Positions 7,866-16,758 of a stretch of 64,000 nucleotides of DNA are shown here, in pieces. Source of the DNA: Paraburkholderia solitsugae. Lineage in GTDB: Bacteria; Pseudomonadota; Gammaproteobacteria; Burkholderiales; Burkholderiaceae. The notes below the pieces were generated by a model. That model had not been told where the DNA came from. It made no database searches and saw nothing but the letters and a program-made list of their open reading frames with translations. The stretch spans positions 1-64,000 of the forward strand of contig NZ_WOEY01000115.1 of assembly GCF_013177695.1 (NCBI RefSeq), given 5' to 3'. The translations under genes and the position numbers were made by a program. The number at the start of each line of letters is the position of its first letter. The stretch's first letter is position 1.

Positions 7866-9326
7866 TTAGTCCACGTGGTAGTTGGGCGCTTCCTTGGTGA
7901 TCTGCACGTCATGCACATGCGACTCGCGCAAGCCCGCGCCCGTGATCTGCACGAACTCGGCCTTGTCGTTCATCTCCGCGATCGTGCGGCAACCGCAGTA
8001 GCCCATGCTGGCGCGCACGCCGCCGATCAGCTGGAACAGGATCGCGTTGACCGAGCCCTTGTAGGCGACACGGCCTTCGATCCCTTCCGGCACCAGCTTG
8101 TCGATGTTCGCGGAGTTGTCCTGGAAGTAGCGGTCTGCCGCGCCGTCCTTCATCGCGCCGACCGAGCCCATGCCACGGTATGACTTGTACTGGCGGCCCT
8201 GGAACAGGAACACGTCGCCCGGCGCTTCTTCGGTGCCGGCGAACATGCTGCCCATCATCACGGAATTCGCGCCGGCGGCCAGCGCCTTGCTGACGTCGCC
8301 CGAGAAACGCACGCCGCCGTCGGCGATGACAGGCACGCCCGTGCCCTTCAGCGCTTCCGACACGTTCGAGATCGCGGTGACCTGCGGCACGCCCACACCG
8401 GCGACGATCCGCGTCGTGCAGATCGAGCCCGGGCCGATACCGACCTTCACGCCGTCCGCACCGTATTCGACGAGGGCCTTGGCCGCCGCCGCGGTGGCGA
8501 TGTTGCCGCCGATCACTTCGACGTGCGGGAACTTCTGCTTGACCCACTTGACGCGCTCGAGCACGCCCTTGCTGTGGCCGTGCGCCGTGTCGACGACGAT
8601 GACGTCCACACCCGCCTGCACCAGCAGCTCGACGCGTTCTTCGTTGTCTTCGCCCACGCCGACCGCCGCGCCTGCGCGCAGCTTGCCGTGTTCGTCTTTA
8701 CACGCGTCCGGGTGTTCGGTTTGCTTGGTGATGTCCTTGACGGTCATCAGGCCGCGCAGTTCGAATGCGTCGTTGATAACCAGCACGCGTTCGAGGCGGT
8801 GGCTGTGCATCAGCGCCTTGGCTTCGGCGAGCGGCGTGCCTTCCTTGACGGTGACGAGGCGCTCGCGCGGCGTCATGATGTTGCGCACCGGCTCATCCAG
8901 ACGCTCTTCGAAACGCAAGTCGCGGTTCGTGACGATACCGACCAGTTGCGCGCCTTCGACGACCGGGAAGCCCGAAATGCCATGCTGGCGCGACAGCGCG
9001 ATGACGTCGCGCACCTTCATTTGCGGCGGCACGATGATCGGATCGCGCACGACGCCCGATTCGAAGCGCTTGACCTTGGCGACTTCACGCGCCTGTTCGG
9101 CCGGCGTGAGATTCTTGTGGATGATGCCCACGCCACCCATTTGCGCCATCGCGATCGCGAGACGGGCTTCGGTGACGGTGTCCATGGCGGCGGACACGAG
9201 CGGCATATTCAGGGAGATGTTGCGGGTCAGCCGGGTCTTGAGGCTGGTGTCGCGCGGCAGAACATCGGAGAAAGCCGGGACGAGGAGCACGTCATCGAAC
9301 GTGAGTGCTGTTTGGATCAGACGCAT
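7866..9326 (-). CDS. guaB: Inosine-5'-monophosphate dehydrogenase
   Basis: GuaB oxidises IMP to XMP with NAD, the committed step to GMP. The 486-residue length and the architecture are standard: a TIM-barrel split by a pair of CBS domains (about residues 95-205), the catalytic Cys loop GPGSICTTRIVAGVGVPQ and the flap region KGSVNAILFQLIGGV. The start MRLIQTALTFDDVLLVPAF at 9326 is the usual one. A good sigma70 promoter is placed only about 30 bp upstream, giving a short leader. The gene heads the guaB, membrane-protein, guaA group. Confidence 0.98.
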   Translation of the reverse strand: MRLIQTALTFDDVLLVPAFSDVLPRDTSLKTRLTRNISLNMPLVSAAMDTVTEARLAIAMAQMGGVGIIHKNLTPAEQAREVAKVKRFESGVVRDPIIVPPQMKVRDVIALSRQHGISGFPVVEGAQLVGIVTNRDLRFEERLDEPVRNIMTPRERLVTVKEGTPLAEAKALMHSHRLERVLVINDAFELRGLMTVKDITKQTEHPDACKDEHGKLRAGAAVGVGEDNEERVELLVQAGVDVIVVDTAHGHSKGVLERVKWVKQKFPHVEVIGGNIATAAAAKALVEYGADGVKVGIGPGSICTTRIVAGVGVPQVTAISNVSEALKGTGVPVIADGGVRFSGDVSKALAAGANSVMMGSMFAGTEEAPGDVFLFQGRQYKSYRGMGSVGAMKDGAADRYFQDNSANIDKLVPEGIEGRVAYKGSVNAILFQLIGGVRASMGYCGCRTIAEMNDKAEFVQITGAGLRESHVHDVQITKEAPNYHVD

Positions 9327-9352
9327 GGCAAATCCTATAGGCGCAAAAGCGA

Positions 9353-9381
9353 ATTATACGCGATACCTCCCTGGTTTTCAC
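9353..9381 (-). promoter_or_regulatory. Sigma70-type promoter of guaB
   Basis: On the minus strand a perfect TATAAT (9353-9358) lies 17 bases from GTGAAA (9376-9381), a four-of-six match to the -35 consensus. Transcription would start about 20 bases before the guaB ATG. The rest of the gap to the divergent transporter gene (9382-9683) shows no further gene or clear regulatory structure. Confidence 0.6.
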
Positions 9382-9683
9382 TGCACTAACAGCAGCTTAG
9401 CGAATTTCGGGCGATTTTTTTCGCGACTTCGGGCCCTTCAATTTCGCTTCTACGTTCGCCTCAAGTTCGATCCGGTTTCGTTTGCGCGTTCGGGCCCACG
9501 GAGGCGCCACGCGGTTGGCGCGCGGGCAATTCGAGGGGCTTCCGTGCTACCGAACGGCGCCCGGAACTTAAAAGGCGCCTGAAAACGCCCGATAAAGCCG
9601 CCGGAATGCAGAATCAAACAAGACACCCTGCCCGCTGAGCGGCTATTCTGCCGACCATTCCAGTTTTCTTGCAGGGGCAGTCG

Positions 9684-10661
9684 ATGCAGCGCGGTGTGGC
9701 ATATGGAGTTTTGGCCGGGGCCTTATGGGGCATGGTGTTTCTGGTGCCGCGCGTGCTGCCCGATTTTTCGCCGCTGCTGCTGAGCGCCGGCCGCTACACG
9801 ATGTACGGCGTCGTTTCACTGGCCGCCGCGCTGCCGATGGCCCGTTCGCTCGTCAAACGCCTGACCCGCGAGGATCTCGGCGCGCTGGTCAAGCTGGCCT
9901 TGGCCGGCAACCTGCTCTACTACCTGCTGCTGACGGCGGCCGTCCATATGATCGGCATCGCACCGGCATCGCTGATCGTCGGCGTGCTGCCGGTCACGGT
10001 GACGCTGCTCGGCCGGCGCGATCACGGCGCCGTGCCGCTCGCCCGCCTCGTATGGCCGCTTTCGCTGGTGGTGGCCGGCATCGCCTGCATCAACATCGAC
10101 GTATTCACGGTAGCGGACAGCACGCCAGTGAGTATCGCGACGAAGCTCCTCGGCCTCGCCTGCGCGGTGGGTGCGCTCGCCTGCTGGACCTGGTTCGCGG
10201 TCGAAAATGCCCGTTATCTGCAGCGTCAGACACATTTCAGCGGCAACGAGTGGTCGGTGCTCTGGGGTGTGGTGACGGGTGCACTCGGCGCCTTGTTGTG
10301 GCTGGTGGTCGCCGTCATGCCGTCTGGCAGCCTGCAGGGGGCGCTCAGCGACGCGCGCTGGCACACCTTCTGGATGCTGAATCTGGGCCTCGCAGTCGGC
10401 GCCTCATGGCTCGGCAACGGGCTGTGGAATGCCGCGTCGAAGCGGCTGCCGCTCACCTTGTCTGGCCAGATGATCGTGTTCGAGACGCTCTTCGCCCTGC
10501 TCTACGCGTTCATCTATGATCAGCGCCTGCCGCGTCCGCTGGAAACGGCGGCGATCCTGCTGCTGGTGGCGGGGGTGTGCTGGTCGGTGCGCCAGCATGC
10601 GGATGACGGTACGCCCGGGGCGGCGTCGATTGAGGAGAAGGCGCAGCCTTCGGTGCATTGA
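9684..10661 (+). CDS. EamA/DMT-family transporter
   Basis: This is a 325-residue, roughly ten-span inner-membrane protein of the drug/metabolite transporter superfamily. It opens with GVAYGVLAGALWGMVFLVPR, a typical EamA first span, and keeps the internal two-fold EamA duplication. The substrate cannot be told from sequence. I chose ATG at 9684 because GGGG lies seven bases upstream at 9674-9677; an in-frame TTG at 9669 is less likely. It is a single gene, divergent from guaB. The C-terminal tail is charged and cytoplasmic. Confidence 0.88.
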   Translation: MQRGVAYGVLAGALWGMVFLVPRVLPDFSPLLLSAGRYTMYGVVSLAAALPMARSLVKRLTREDLGALVKLALAGNLLYYLLLTAAVHMIGIAPASLIVGVLPVTVTLLGRRDHGAVPLARLVWPLSLVVAGIACINIDVFTVADSTPVSIATKLLGLACAVGALACWTWFAVENARYLQRQTHFSGNEWSVLWGVVTGALGALLWLVVAVMPSGSLQGALSDARWHTFWMLNLGLAVGASWLGNGLWNAASKRLPLTLSGQMIVFETLFALLYAFIYDQRLPRPLETAAILLLVAGVCWSVRQHADDGTPGAASIEEKAQPSVH

Positions 10662-10697
10662 GACGATTGAGACGAGGCGCCCTCGGCGCGCCGCCTC

Positions 10698-10729
10698 GCC
10701 ACAGCCACAAGCCACAGCCACAGCCACAA
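10698..10729. repeat. Short tandem repeat of GCCACA(A)
   Basis: Five near-perfect copies of GCCACA, two of them with an extra A, follow each other between the convergent transporter and rnfH genes. It could vary in copy number by slippage but lies outside coding sequence. Confidence 0.5.
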
Positions 10730-10736
10730 GACGAGC

Positions 10737-11069
10737 CTAGCGCGAATCCTTGTTCAGCCAGCGGCGCCCTTCAATCGAACCCGCCTTGCGGGTCTTCTCG
10801 ACGCGCCGCTGCCGCGACAGCTTCGGATCCACCAGCAGCGGCCGGTAAATCTCGACACGATCGTGGTCGGCGAGCACCGCATCGAGCGGCTTGAGCTTGC
10901 CGAACACGCCGACCTTCTGCGTGCCCAGGTCGATCTGCGGATAACGCTGCAAGATGCCACTCGCGTCGAGCGCCTGCTGCACCGTGGCGCCTTCCGGCAA
11001 TTCCACGGCGATCAGCGTCTGCTCATTGGCGAGCGCGTAGCAGACTTCAATCGACAAGCGCGCGCTCAT
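10737..11069 (-). CDS. rnfH: RnfH family protein (UPF0125)
   Basis: The 110-residue protein has the ubiquitin-like fold signature of the RnfH family: LSIEVCYALANEQTL, LPEGATVQQALDASGI, VGVFGKLKPLDAVLADHDRVEIYRPLLVDPK and a basic C-terminal tail. Its start ATG overlaps the stop of ratA by four bases (ATGA), so translation is coupled. RnfH and RatA are neighbours in many proteobacteria and were described as a possible toxin-antitoxin pair (RatAB), but that role is debated. A biochemical function is not established. Confidence 0.9.
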   Translation of the reverse strand: MSARLSIEVCYALANEQTLIAVELPEGATVQQALDASGILQRYPQIDLGTQKVGVFGKLKPLDAVLADHDRVEIYRPLLVDPKLSRQRRVEKTRKAGSIEGRRWLNKDSR

Positions 11070-11503
11070 GCCTTACCGTAGCGCTGATCGGCGCGCTTCA
11101 CGAACGATTCGACGAAGGTGTTGGCAATGTGGCTGAACACCGGCCCAATGATCTTCTCGAGAATGATGTTGGTGAATTCGTAGTGCAGCGCGAATTCGAT
11201 CTTGCAGGCGTCGGCCCGCAGCGGCGTGAAACGCCAGAAACCGGTGAATTTGCGAAATGGGCCGTCCGCGAATTCCATGTCGATGCGCGTGGGCCGCTCC
11301 ATGGTGTTATGCGTGGCGAAGTGCTGCTTGATGCCCTTGAAGTTGATATCGATCTTCGCCTCCATGCCGGTTTCGTCCTGGCGGCGGATTTCGACTCCCC
11401 CGCACCAAGGCAGGAAATTGGGGTAATCGGCGACGTCGGTAACGAGGTCGAACATCTGTTCCGCCGAATGGCGGATCAACACGGTTTTCTGGACATCTGC
11501 CAT
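11066..11503 (-). CDS. ratA: RatA/Coq10-type START-domain protein
   Basis: The 145-residue protein is a polyketide-cyclase/START fold of the RatA-Coq10 group. It starts MADVQKTVLIRHSAEQMFDLV and contains DVADYPNFLPWCGGVEI and FALHYEFTNIILEKIIGPVF. Members have been linked to coenzyme Q binding and, in E. coli, to 50S subunit binding that blocks subunit association. Which applies here is unknown. ATG at 11501-11503 is preferred to a start seven codons upstream because it gives the family N-terminus. It is divergent from smpB across 100 bp, a conserved bacterial arrangement. Confidence 0.92.
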   Translation of the reverse strand: MADVQKTVLIRHSAEQMFDLVTDVADYPNFLPWCGGVEIRRQDETGMEAKIDINFKGIKQHFATHNTMERPTRIDMEFADGPFRKFTGFWRFTPLRADACKIEFALHYEFTNIILEKIIGPVFSHIANTFVESFVKRADQRYGKA

Positions 11504-11603
11504 AAATTGAACAGCGCGTGGCAAGGGTGGACAAGCGCCGCGGGCTTTCCTTGCCCCGCTTTGCTAAAATCGTGATTTTAAACGAGTTGGGCACTTTCCA
11601 TTC

Positions 11604-12050
11604 ATGAGCATCATCGACAACAGAAAAGCCTTCTACGACTACTCGGTCGAAGAACGCTATGAAGCAGGGCTCGTGCTTGAAGGATGGGAGGTCAAGGCGC
11701 TGCGCGCCGGGCGCGGCCAGATCAAGGAAGGTTACGTCGTCATCAAGAATAACGAACTGTTCCTGATCGGCACGCACATCAGCCCGCTGCCCGAAGCCTC
11801 GACCCACATCAACCCGGACCCGGTGCGCACGCGCAAGCTGCTGCTGCATAGCGAGGAAATCAGCAAACTGATCGGCAAAGTCGAGCAGCGCGGCTACACG
11901 CTCGTACCGCTGAACTTCCACTACAAAGGCGGCCGCGTCAAATGCGAGATCGGGCTGGCCAAGGGTAAGAAGCAGCACGACAAGCGCGAAACCGAGAAGA
12001 AGCGCGACTGGGAACGCGAAAAGGCGCGCCTGATGCGCTCGCCGTCGTGA
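11604..12050 (+). CDS. smpB: SsrA-binding protein SmpB
   Basis: SmpB binds tmRNA and brings it to stalled ribosomes for trans-translation. The 148 residues begin MSIIDNRKAFYDYSVEERYEAG and include EGWEVKALRAGRGQIKEGYV, the tmRNA-binding OB fold, and a basic C-terminal tail, KKRDWEREKARLMR, that enters the decoding centre. A TAAAAT at 11565-11570 could be its -10 element, but no convincing -35 accompanies it. The tmRNA gene itself is not in this window. The gene ends before a strong terminator. Confidence 0.97.
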   Translation: MSIIDNRKAFYDYSVEERYEAGLVLEGWEVKALRAGRGQIKEGYVVIKNNELFLIGTHISPLPEASTHINPDPVRTRKLLLHSEEISKLIGKVEQRGYTLVPLNFHYKGGRVKCEIGLAKGKKQHDKRETEKKRDWEREKARLMRSPS

Positions 12051-12114
12051 TCTGATCGGCGTGAAACCTTGCGCGGATTTGCCGCTCCCGGGTTGACCGG
12101 CAGAGTCGCCGAAT

Positions 12115-12150
12115 AAAAATGGCCCGCACAAGTTCGCGGGCCATTTTTTT
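12115..12150. terminator. Bidirectional intrinsic terminator
   Basis: GGCCCGC (12121-12127) pairs with GCGGGCC (12136-12142), flanked by AAAAAT on the left and a run of seven T on the right. It can end both smpB and the converging SPFH gene. Confidence 0.85.
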
Positions 12151-12214
12151 GCAGTTCCAGGCAACGGGGGCCAGAGGGCCGGATCAGACCGCCTCAGCCA
12201 GCCTTGCCGCCAAC

Positions 12215-13147
12215 TCAGCGCACTTCGGTTACGCCCTTGCCCTTGTTCACAATCGTCAGCGCCGACGCGATCATCGAGCTCATATCCGCCAGGTTACCCG
12301 GCACGATCAGCGTGGTGCCCTGCTTGGCGAGATTGCCGAACGCGTTCACATACTGCTCGGCCACTTTCAGGTTCACCGCCTCCATCCCGCCATTCGACTG
12401 GATGGCCGCAGCGATCTTCTGAATGGCCTGCGAGTTAGCCTCCGCCACCGCCAGAATCGCAGAAGCCTGACCCTGCGCCAGATTGATCGCCGCTTGCCGC
12501 TCGCCTTCGGACTTCTGGATCGACGCCTCGCGCCCACCCGAGGCGATATTGATCTGCTCCTGCTTGCGCCCTTCGGAGGCCGCGATCAGCGCGCGCTTCT
12601 CGCGCTCGGCGGTGATCTGCGCCTGCATCGCGTGCAGAATTTCCTTGGGCGGCGTCAGGTCCTTGATCTCGTAGCGCAGCACCTTGACGCCCCAGTTCGA
12701 CGCCGCTTGATCGAGCGACGACACGATGCTGTGGTTGATGAAGTCGCGCTCTTCGAAAGTCTTGTCGAGTTCGAGTTTGCCGATCACCGAGCGCAGCGTG
12801 GTCTGCGACAACTGCGTAATCGCAAACACGAAGTTGCTCGAGCCGTACGACGCCTTCATGGGGTCGGTGACCTGGAAATACAGCACGCCATCCACCTGCA
12901 ACTGCGTGTTGTCGCGCGTGATACACACCTGGCTCGGCACTTCGAGCGGGATTTCCTTGAGGATGTGCTTGTACGCAATCCGGTCGACGAAAGGAAACGC
13001 GAAGCTCAAGCCCGGCGTCAGCGTGCGGTGATAGCGGCCGAGCCGCTCCAGCACCCACGCATGCTGCTGCGGCACGATCTTGAGCGTCTGTGCCGCCAGC
13101 ACGATCACGATAAGCAGAAACACCGCCCCGACAATGGTTGAATCCAT
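12215..13147 (-). CDS. SPFH/stomatin-family membrane protein (QmcA-like)
   Basis: This 310-residue protein has an N-terminal membrane anchor (IVGAVFLLIVIVLAAQTL), then an SPFH band-7 domain (VPQQHAWVLERLGRY, LSFAFPFVDRIAYKHILKE) and an Ala/Glu-rich coiled coil around residues 190-260. It assembles into membrane microdomain scaffolds in related bacteria. The upstream gene on the same strand is an NfeD-type protein. The SPFH-NfeD pair is widely conserved and the two probably act together in membrane quality control. The start at 13147 (MDSTIVGAV) follows a GGAGGTCAGTC Shine-Dalgarno region. Confidence 0.9.
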   Translation of the reverse strand: MDSTIVGAVFLLIVIVLAAQTLKIVPQQHAWVLERLGRYHRTLTPGLSFAFPFVDRIAYKHILKEIPLEVPSQVCITRDNTQLQVDGVLYFQVTDPMKASYGSSNFVFAITQLSQTTLRSVIGKLELDKTFEERDFINHSIVSSLDQAASNWGVKVLRYEIKDLTPPKEILHAMQAQITAEREKRALIAASEGRKQEQINIASGGREASIQKSEGERQAAINLAQGQASAILAVAEANSQAIQKIAAAIQSNGGMEAVNLKVAEQYVNAFGNLAKQGTTLIVPGNLADMSSMIASALTIVNKGKGVTEVR

Positions 13148-13210
13148 GACTGACCTCCGGTCCGTTGTTCGAATAGTTGTATAGGGTGCTGTGCACGCAT
13201 GGGCGCGCGC

Positions 13211-13666
13211 TCAGGCCACGGTTGCCTTGGTTTTTGCCTGCCGGCTGGCCACGACAATGAGGCAACTGCCGCGCATCTCGGCGATTTCATAGAGCTGTGC
13301 ATCTTCGGGCTCGCCCGCCGCCAATTCAACGTCCCATGCCGCGCCGCGGTAATCGGCGCGCGCCCTGCGCTCGTGCCACGCCGGCACGCTCAACGTCTGG
13401 CCGATGTCCAGATTGACGTCCGGGTTCTTCGACGCCTCCTTGCGCGTTCTACGGCCAAAGCGCGAGCGCCTGAGCAACAGGACAGCCGCAAGCGCCACAA
13501 CAGCAGCAATCGCGAACTGCAGGTCGGCGGCCACGCCCGCCAGTTGCGCAATGGCTGCCGCCACGCAGCCCAACGCGATCATCAGCAAATAGAAGGTGCC
13601 GCTGATCAGCTCCAGCACGACCAGCACACCCGCCCCGATCCACCAGACCAAGCCACCTGGCGCCAC
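13211..13666 (-). CDS. NfeD-family membrane protein
   Basis: The 151-residue product has three hydrophobic spans (LVWWIGAGVLVVLELI, FYLLMIALGCVAAAIAQL, FAIAAVVALAAVLLL) followed by a small OB-fold-like domain, RIG-type NfeD C-terminus (NLDIGQTLSVPAWHER, GAAWDVELA). I chose the GTG at 13664-13666 because GGAGG lies five bases upstream. A longer frame reaches back to 13780 but would cross the ppsA terminator. It is a short NfeD of the kind that accompanies stomatin-like proteins, here the downstream SPFH gene 63 bp away. No protease domain is present. Confidence 0.85.
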   Translation of the reverse strand: MAPGGLVWWIGAGVLVVLELISGTFYLLMIALGCVAAAIAQLAGVAADLQFAIAAVVALAAVLLLRRSRFGRRTRKEASKNPDVNLDIGQTLSVPAWHERRARADYRGAAWDVELAAGEPEDAQLYEIAEMRGSCLIVVASRQAKTKATVA

Positions 13667-13684
13667 GTCGACCTCCACAAAGCA

Positions 13685-13711
13685 AAACACCCCGGATCTA
13701 CCGGGGTGTTT
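13685..13711 (-). terminator. Intrinsic terminator of ppsA
   Basis: AAACACCCCGG (13685-13695) and CCGGGGTGTTT (13701-13711) form a perfect 11-bp stem with a 5-base loop. On the minus strand it is followed by TTTTGC. It lies between the ppsA stop and the nfeD start. Confidence 0.8.
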
Positions 13712-13830
13712 ATAGCACGAAGCGGGTGCATTTATCGGGCGGTGCAGTACGCTTTTACGTGCTTTTGACGTACCGCACACCCTTTATGCAAACCGCTTAC
13801 CGGGCAGCTGCCCGGCGCTTGTTTTTTTGC

Positions 13831-16236
13831 TTACTTCGCCGACGACTTCGCCAACTTCTGCCACGTCTCGATGATCGAGTCCGGGTTCAGCGAGATCGAC
13901 TTGATGCCTTCATCGGTCAGCCATTGCGCGAAGTCAGGATGATCCGACGGGCCCTGGCCGCAGATACCGACGTACTTGTTCAGTCGCAGACACGTGTCGA
14001 TGGCGCGCTTCAACAAGAACTTGACGGCCGGGTCGCGCTCGTCGAAATCGACTGCCAGCAGTTCCATGCCGGAGTCGCGATCGAGGCCGAGCGTGAGCTG
14101 CGTCAGGTCGTTCGAACCAATCGAGAAACCGTCGAAGAATTGCAGGAATTCCTCGGCGAGAATCGCGTTCGACGGCACTTCGCACATCATGATCAGGCGC
14201 AGATTCTTCTCGCCGCGCTTCAGGCCGAACTTCTCCAGCAGCCCGACCACGCGCTCCGCCTGCTTCAGCGTACGCACGAACGGCACCATGATCTCGACGT
14301 TGTCGAGGCCCATCTCTTCACGCACCTTCTTCAGCGAGATGCATTCCATCTGGAACGCTTCGGCGAAGTCGTCAGCGATGTAGCGCGATGCGCCACGGAA
14401 ACCCAGCATCGGGTTTTCTTCGTCCGGCTCGTAACGCGAACCGCCGATCAGCTTCTTGTACTCGTTCGACTTGAAGTCCGACAGACGCACGATCACGGGC
14501 TTCGGATAGAACGCCGCCGCGATCGTGGCGATGCCTTCGGTCAGCTTGTCGACGTAGAACGCGCGCGGCGAAGCATGGCCGCGGGCCACGCTTTCCACGG
14601 CCTTCTTCAGGTCCTGATCGATGTTCGGGTACTCGAGAATCGCCTTCGGGTGAACGCCGATGTTGTTGTTGATGATGAATTCCAGCCGGGCCAGACCCAC
14701 GCCTGCGTTCGGCAGTTGCGAGAAATCGAAGGCCAGTTGCGGGTTGCCGACGTTCATCATGATCTTCACCGGAATCGGCGGCAGTTCGCCGCGCTGCACT
14801 TCGGTGATTTCGGTTTCGAGCAGACCGTCGTAGATCTTGCCTTCGTCGCCTTCGGCGCACGACACGGTCACGAGCGCGCCTTCCTTCAGCACGTCGGTGG
14901 CGTCGCCGCAGCCGACCACGGCCGGCACGCCCAGCTCACGCGCGATAATGGCCGCGTGGCAGGTACGGCCGCCACGGTTCGTGACGATTGCCGACGCGCG
15001 CTTCATCACCGGCTCCCAGTTCGGGTCGGTCATGTCGGCCACCAGCACGTCGCCCGGCTGCACACGGTCCATTTCCGACGGATCGTGGATCACGCGCACT
15101 GGACCCGCACCGATCTTCTGGCCGATTGCGCGGCCGGTCGCCAGCACGTTCGATTGGCCCTTCAGCTTGAAGCGTTGCTCGGCCTTGCCCGCAGCCTGGC
15201 TCTTCACCGTTTCCGGGCGCGCCTGCAGGATGAAGATCTTGCCGTCGCGGCCATCCTTGCCCCACTCGATGTCCATCGGACGCTCGTAGTGCTTTTCGAT
15301 GATGACGGCGTATTTCGCGAGTTCGATCACGTCTTCGTCGGTGATCGAGAAACGGTTGCGCTGCTCATGCGTGACGTCGACGGTCTTCACGCGGCCTTCT
15401 TCGCCGGCCTTGGTGAATTCCATCTTGATCAGCTTCGAGCCGATCGAGCGGCGGATGATCGGGTACTTGCCTTGTGCGAGCGTGGTCTTGAAGACGTAGA
15501 ACTCGTCCGGATTCACGGCGCCCTGCACGACTGTTTCGCCCAGGCCGTAGCTCGACGTGATGAAGACGGCGTCCTTGAAACCCGATTCCGTGTCCAGCGT
15601 GAACATCACGCCCGCCGCGCCGACGTCCGAGCGCACCATGCGCTGCACGCCAGCCGACAACGCGACTTCAGCGTGGGTGAAGCCCTTGTGGACGCGATAG
15701 GAGATAGCACGGTCGTTATACAGCGACGCGAACACGTGCTTCATGCGATCGAGCACGTCGTCGATGCCGACCACGTTGAGGTAGCTTTCCTGCTGACCCG
15801 CGAACGATGCGTCCGGCAAGTCTTCTGCCGTTGCCGACGAACGCACGGCAAACGACAACTCTTCAGGCGAGCTGTTTTGCAGGGTGTCGAAGCCTGCACG
15901 GATGTCCGCTTCCAGACGCGGCTGCATCGGGGCGTCGATGATCCATTGACGGATCTCCTTGCCCGCTTCGGCGAGCGCTTTCACGTCGTCGACGTCGAGC
16001 GTTTCGAGACGTTTGGCGATGCGTTCAGTCAGATTGTTGTGATGCAGGAAGTCACGGAAAGCCCGTGCCGTGGTGGCGAAGCCCGTCGGCACGCGCACGC
16101 CGGCTTCGGCGAGCTGACTGATCATCTCGCCAAGCGACGCGTTCTTGCCGCCGACAATCTCAACATCGGTCATCCGCAACTGCTCAAACGGAACTACATA
16201 CGCCTCTTCCTTTGTGACGGTAACTGCGTTAGTCAT
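13831..16236 (-). CDS. ppsA: Phosphoenolpyruvate synthase
   Basis: PpsA makes phosphoenolpyruvate from pyruvate and ATP, releasing AMP and phosphate, for gluconeogenesis. The 801-residue protein has the ATP-binding domain (IVGGKNASLGEMISQL, FAVRSSATAEDLPDASFAGQ), the phosphohistidine swivel domain with its His in GGRTCHAAIIARELG near residue 427, and the C-terminal PEP/pyruvate TIM barrel with CGQGPSDHPDFA. The start is ATG at 16234-16236, with TTAGGGG just upstream. A longer frame continues to 16674, but it has no family homology. It is divergent from ppsR, which regulates it. Confidence 0.97.
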   Translation of the reverse strand: MTNAVTVTKEEAYVVPFEQLRMTDVEIVGGKNASLGEMISQLAEAGVRVPTGFATTARAFRDFLHHNNLTERIAKRLETLDVDDVKALAEAGKEIRQWIIDAPMQPRLEADIRAGFDTLQNSSPEELSFAVRSSATAEDLPDASFAGQQESYLNVVGIDDVLDRMKHVFASLYNDRAISYRVHKGFTHAEVALSAGVQRMVRSDVGAAGVMFTLDTESGFKDAVFITSSYGLGETVVQGAVNPDEFYVFKTTLAQGKYPIIRRSIGSKLIKMEFTKAGEEGRVKTVDVTHEQRNRFSITDEDVIELAKYAVIIEKHYERPMDIEWGKDGRDGKIFILQARPETVKSQAAGKAEQRFKLKGQSNVLATGRAIGQKIGAGPVRVIHDPSEMDRVQPGDVLVADMTDPNWEPVMKRASAIVTNRGGRTCHAAIIARELGVPAVVGCGDATDVLKEGALVTVSCAEGDEGKIYDGLLETEITEVQRGELPPIPVKIMMNVGNPQLAFDFSQLPNAGVGLARLEFIINNNIGVHPKAILEYPNIDQDLKKAVESVARGHASPRAFYVDKLTEGIATIAAAFYPKPVIVRLSDFKSNEYKKLIGGSRYEPDEENPMLGFRGASRYIADDFAEAFQMECISLKKVREEMGLDNVEIMVPFVRTLKQAERVVGLLEKFGLKRGEKNLRLIMMCEVPSNAILAEEFLQFFDGFSIGSNDLTQLTLGLDRDSGMELLAVDFDERDPAVKFLLKRAIDTCLRLNKYVGICGQGPSDHPDFAQWLTDEGIKSISLNPDSIIETWQKLAKSSAK

Positions 16237-16758
16237 ACAAGCCCCTAAGTGTGAAAGAAATTCACGGCTGTGCAAGTGGGCTTGAACGCGAGACGCCCAT
16301 TGGAAGCGTGACCTCGCGTCTTGCACAACCTGTTGGAGAAGCAATCGCTGCAAATGGCCAGAAACACCAGAAGCACGACGTAGAAAGCGGTTGGCCGAAA
16401 TTACCGATCGATCCAACCCATTCACGACAAGTTGCCGGCTGAAAGCGTGGCGTTGACCGACCGTTCGCGGTAAGTTAGGCGCCAATCGCCTGCAATTGCT
16501 TATCCAACAGGTTGCCGCTATTCTACCGTGCCGACTCTCAAAATGTGACAGTCGGACGAGAATTGCGCCTCGAATCGCGCCCCGGACCGGCTGGCGGGCT
16601 TTTGCGAGGCCCCGCCGCCATCCGGGCGCAGTTGCGGTGCCCACGGCGCGCTGATATGACGCCCCTGCAATCACCGGTTAGCCACCGTGTGCAGCGACGT
16701 CCATGCAGCGATGTTTCATTCGAGCGTTTTTGTCCGCTCACGTTCCCCAGTCCCACTG
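16237..16758. other. Intergenic region between divergent ppsA and ppsR
   Basis: This 522-base stretch holds the divergent promoters of ppsA and ppsR, but I could not identify a convincing -35/-10 pair or an inverted-repeat operator by eye. An open frame through it on the minus strand is an extension of ppsA and is not a gene. Nothing else is seen. Confidence 0.5.

Noticed and set aside
10737..11503. ratA-rnfH as a genuine toxin-antitoxin module
   Set aside because: Gene order matches the proposed RatAB pair, but both are conserved housekeeping families and the toxin claim is not supported by the sequence.
13726..16248. 840-residue plus-strand open frame opposite ppsA
   Set aside because: Shadow of ppsA caused by codon bias; no domain or signal peptide is seen.
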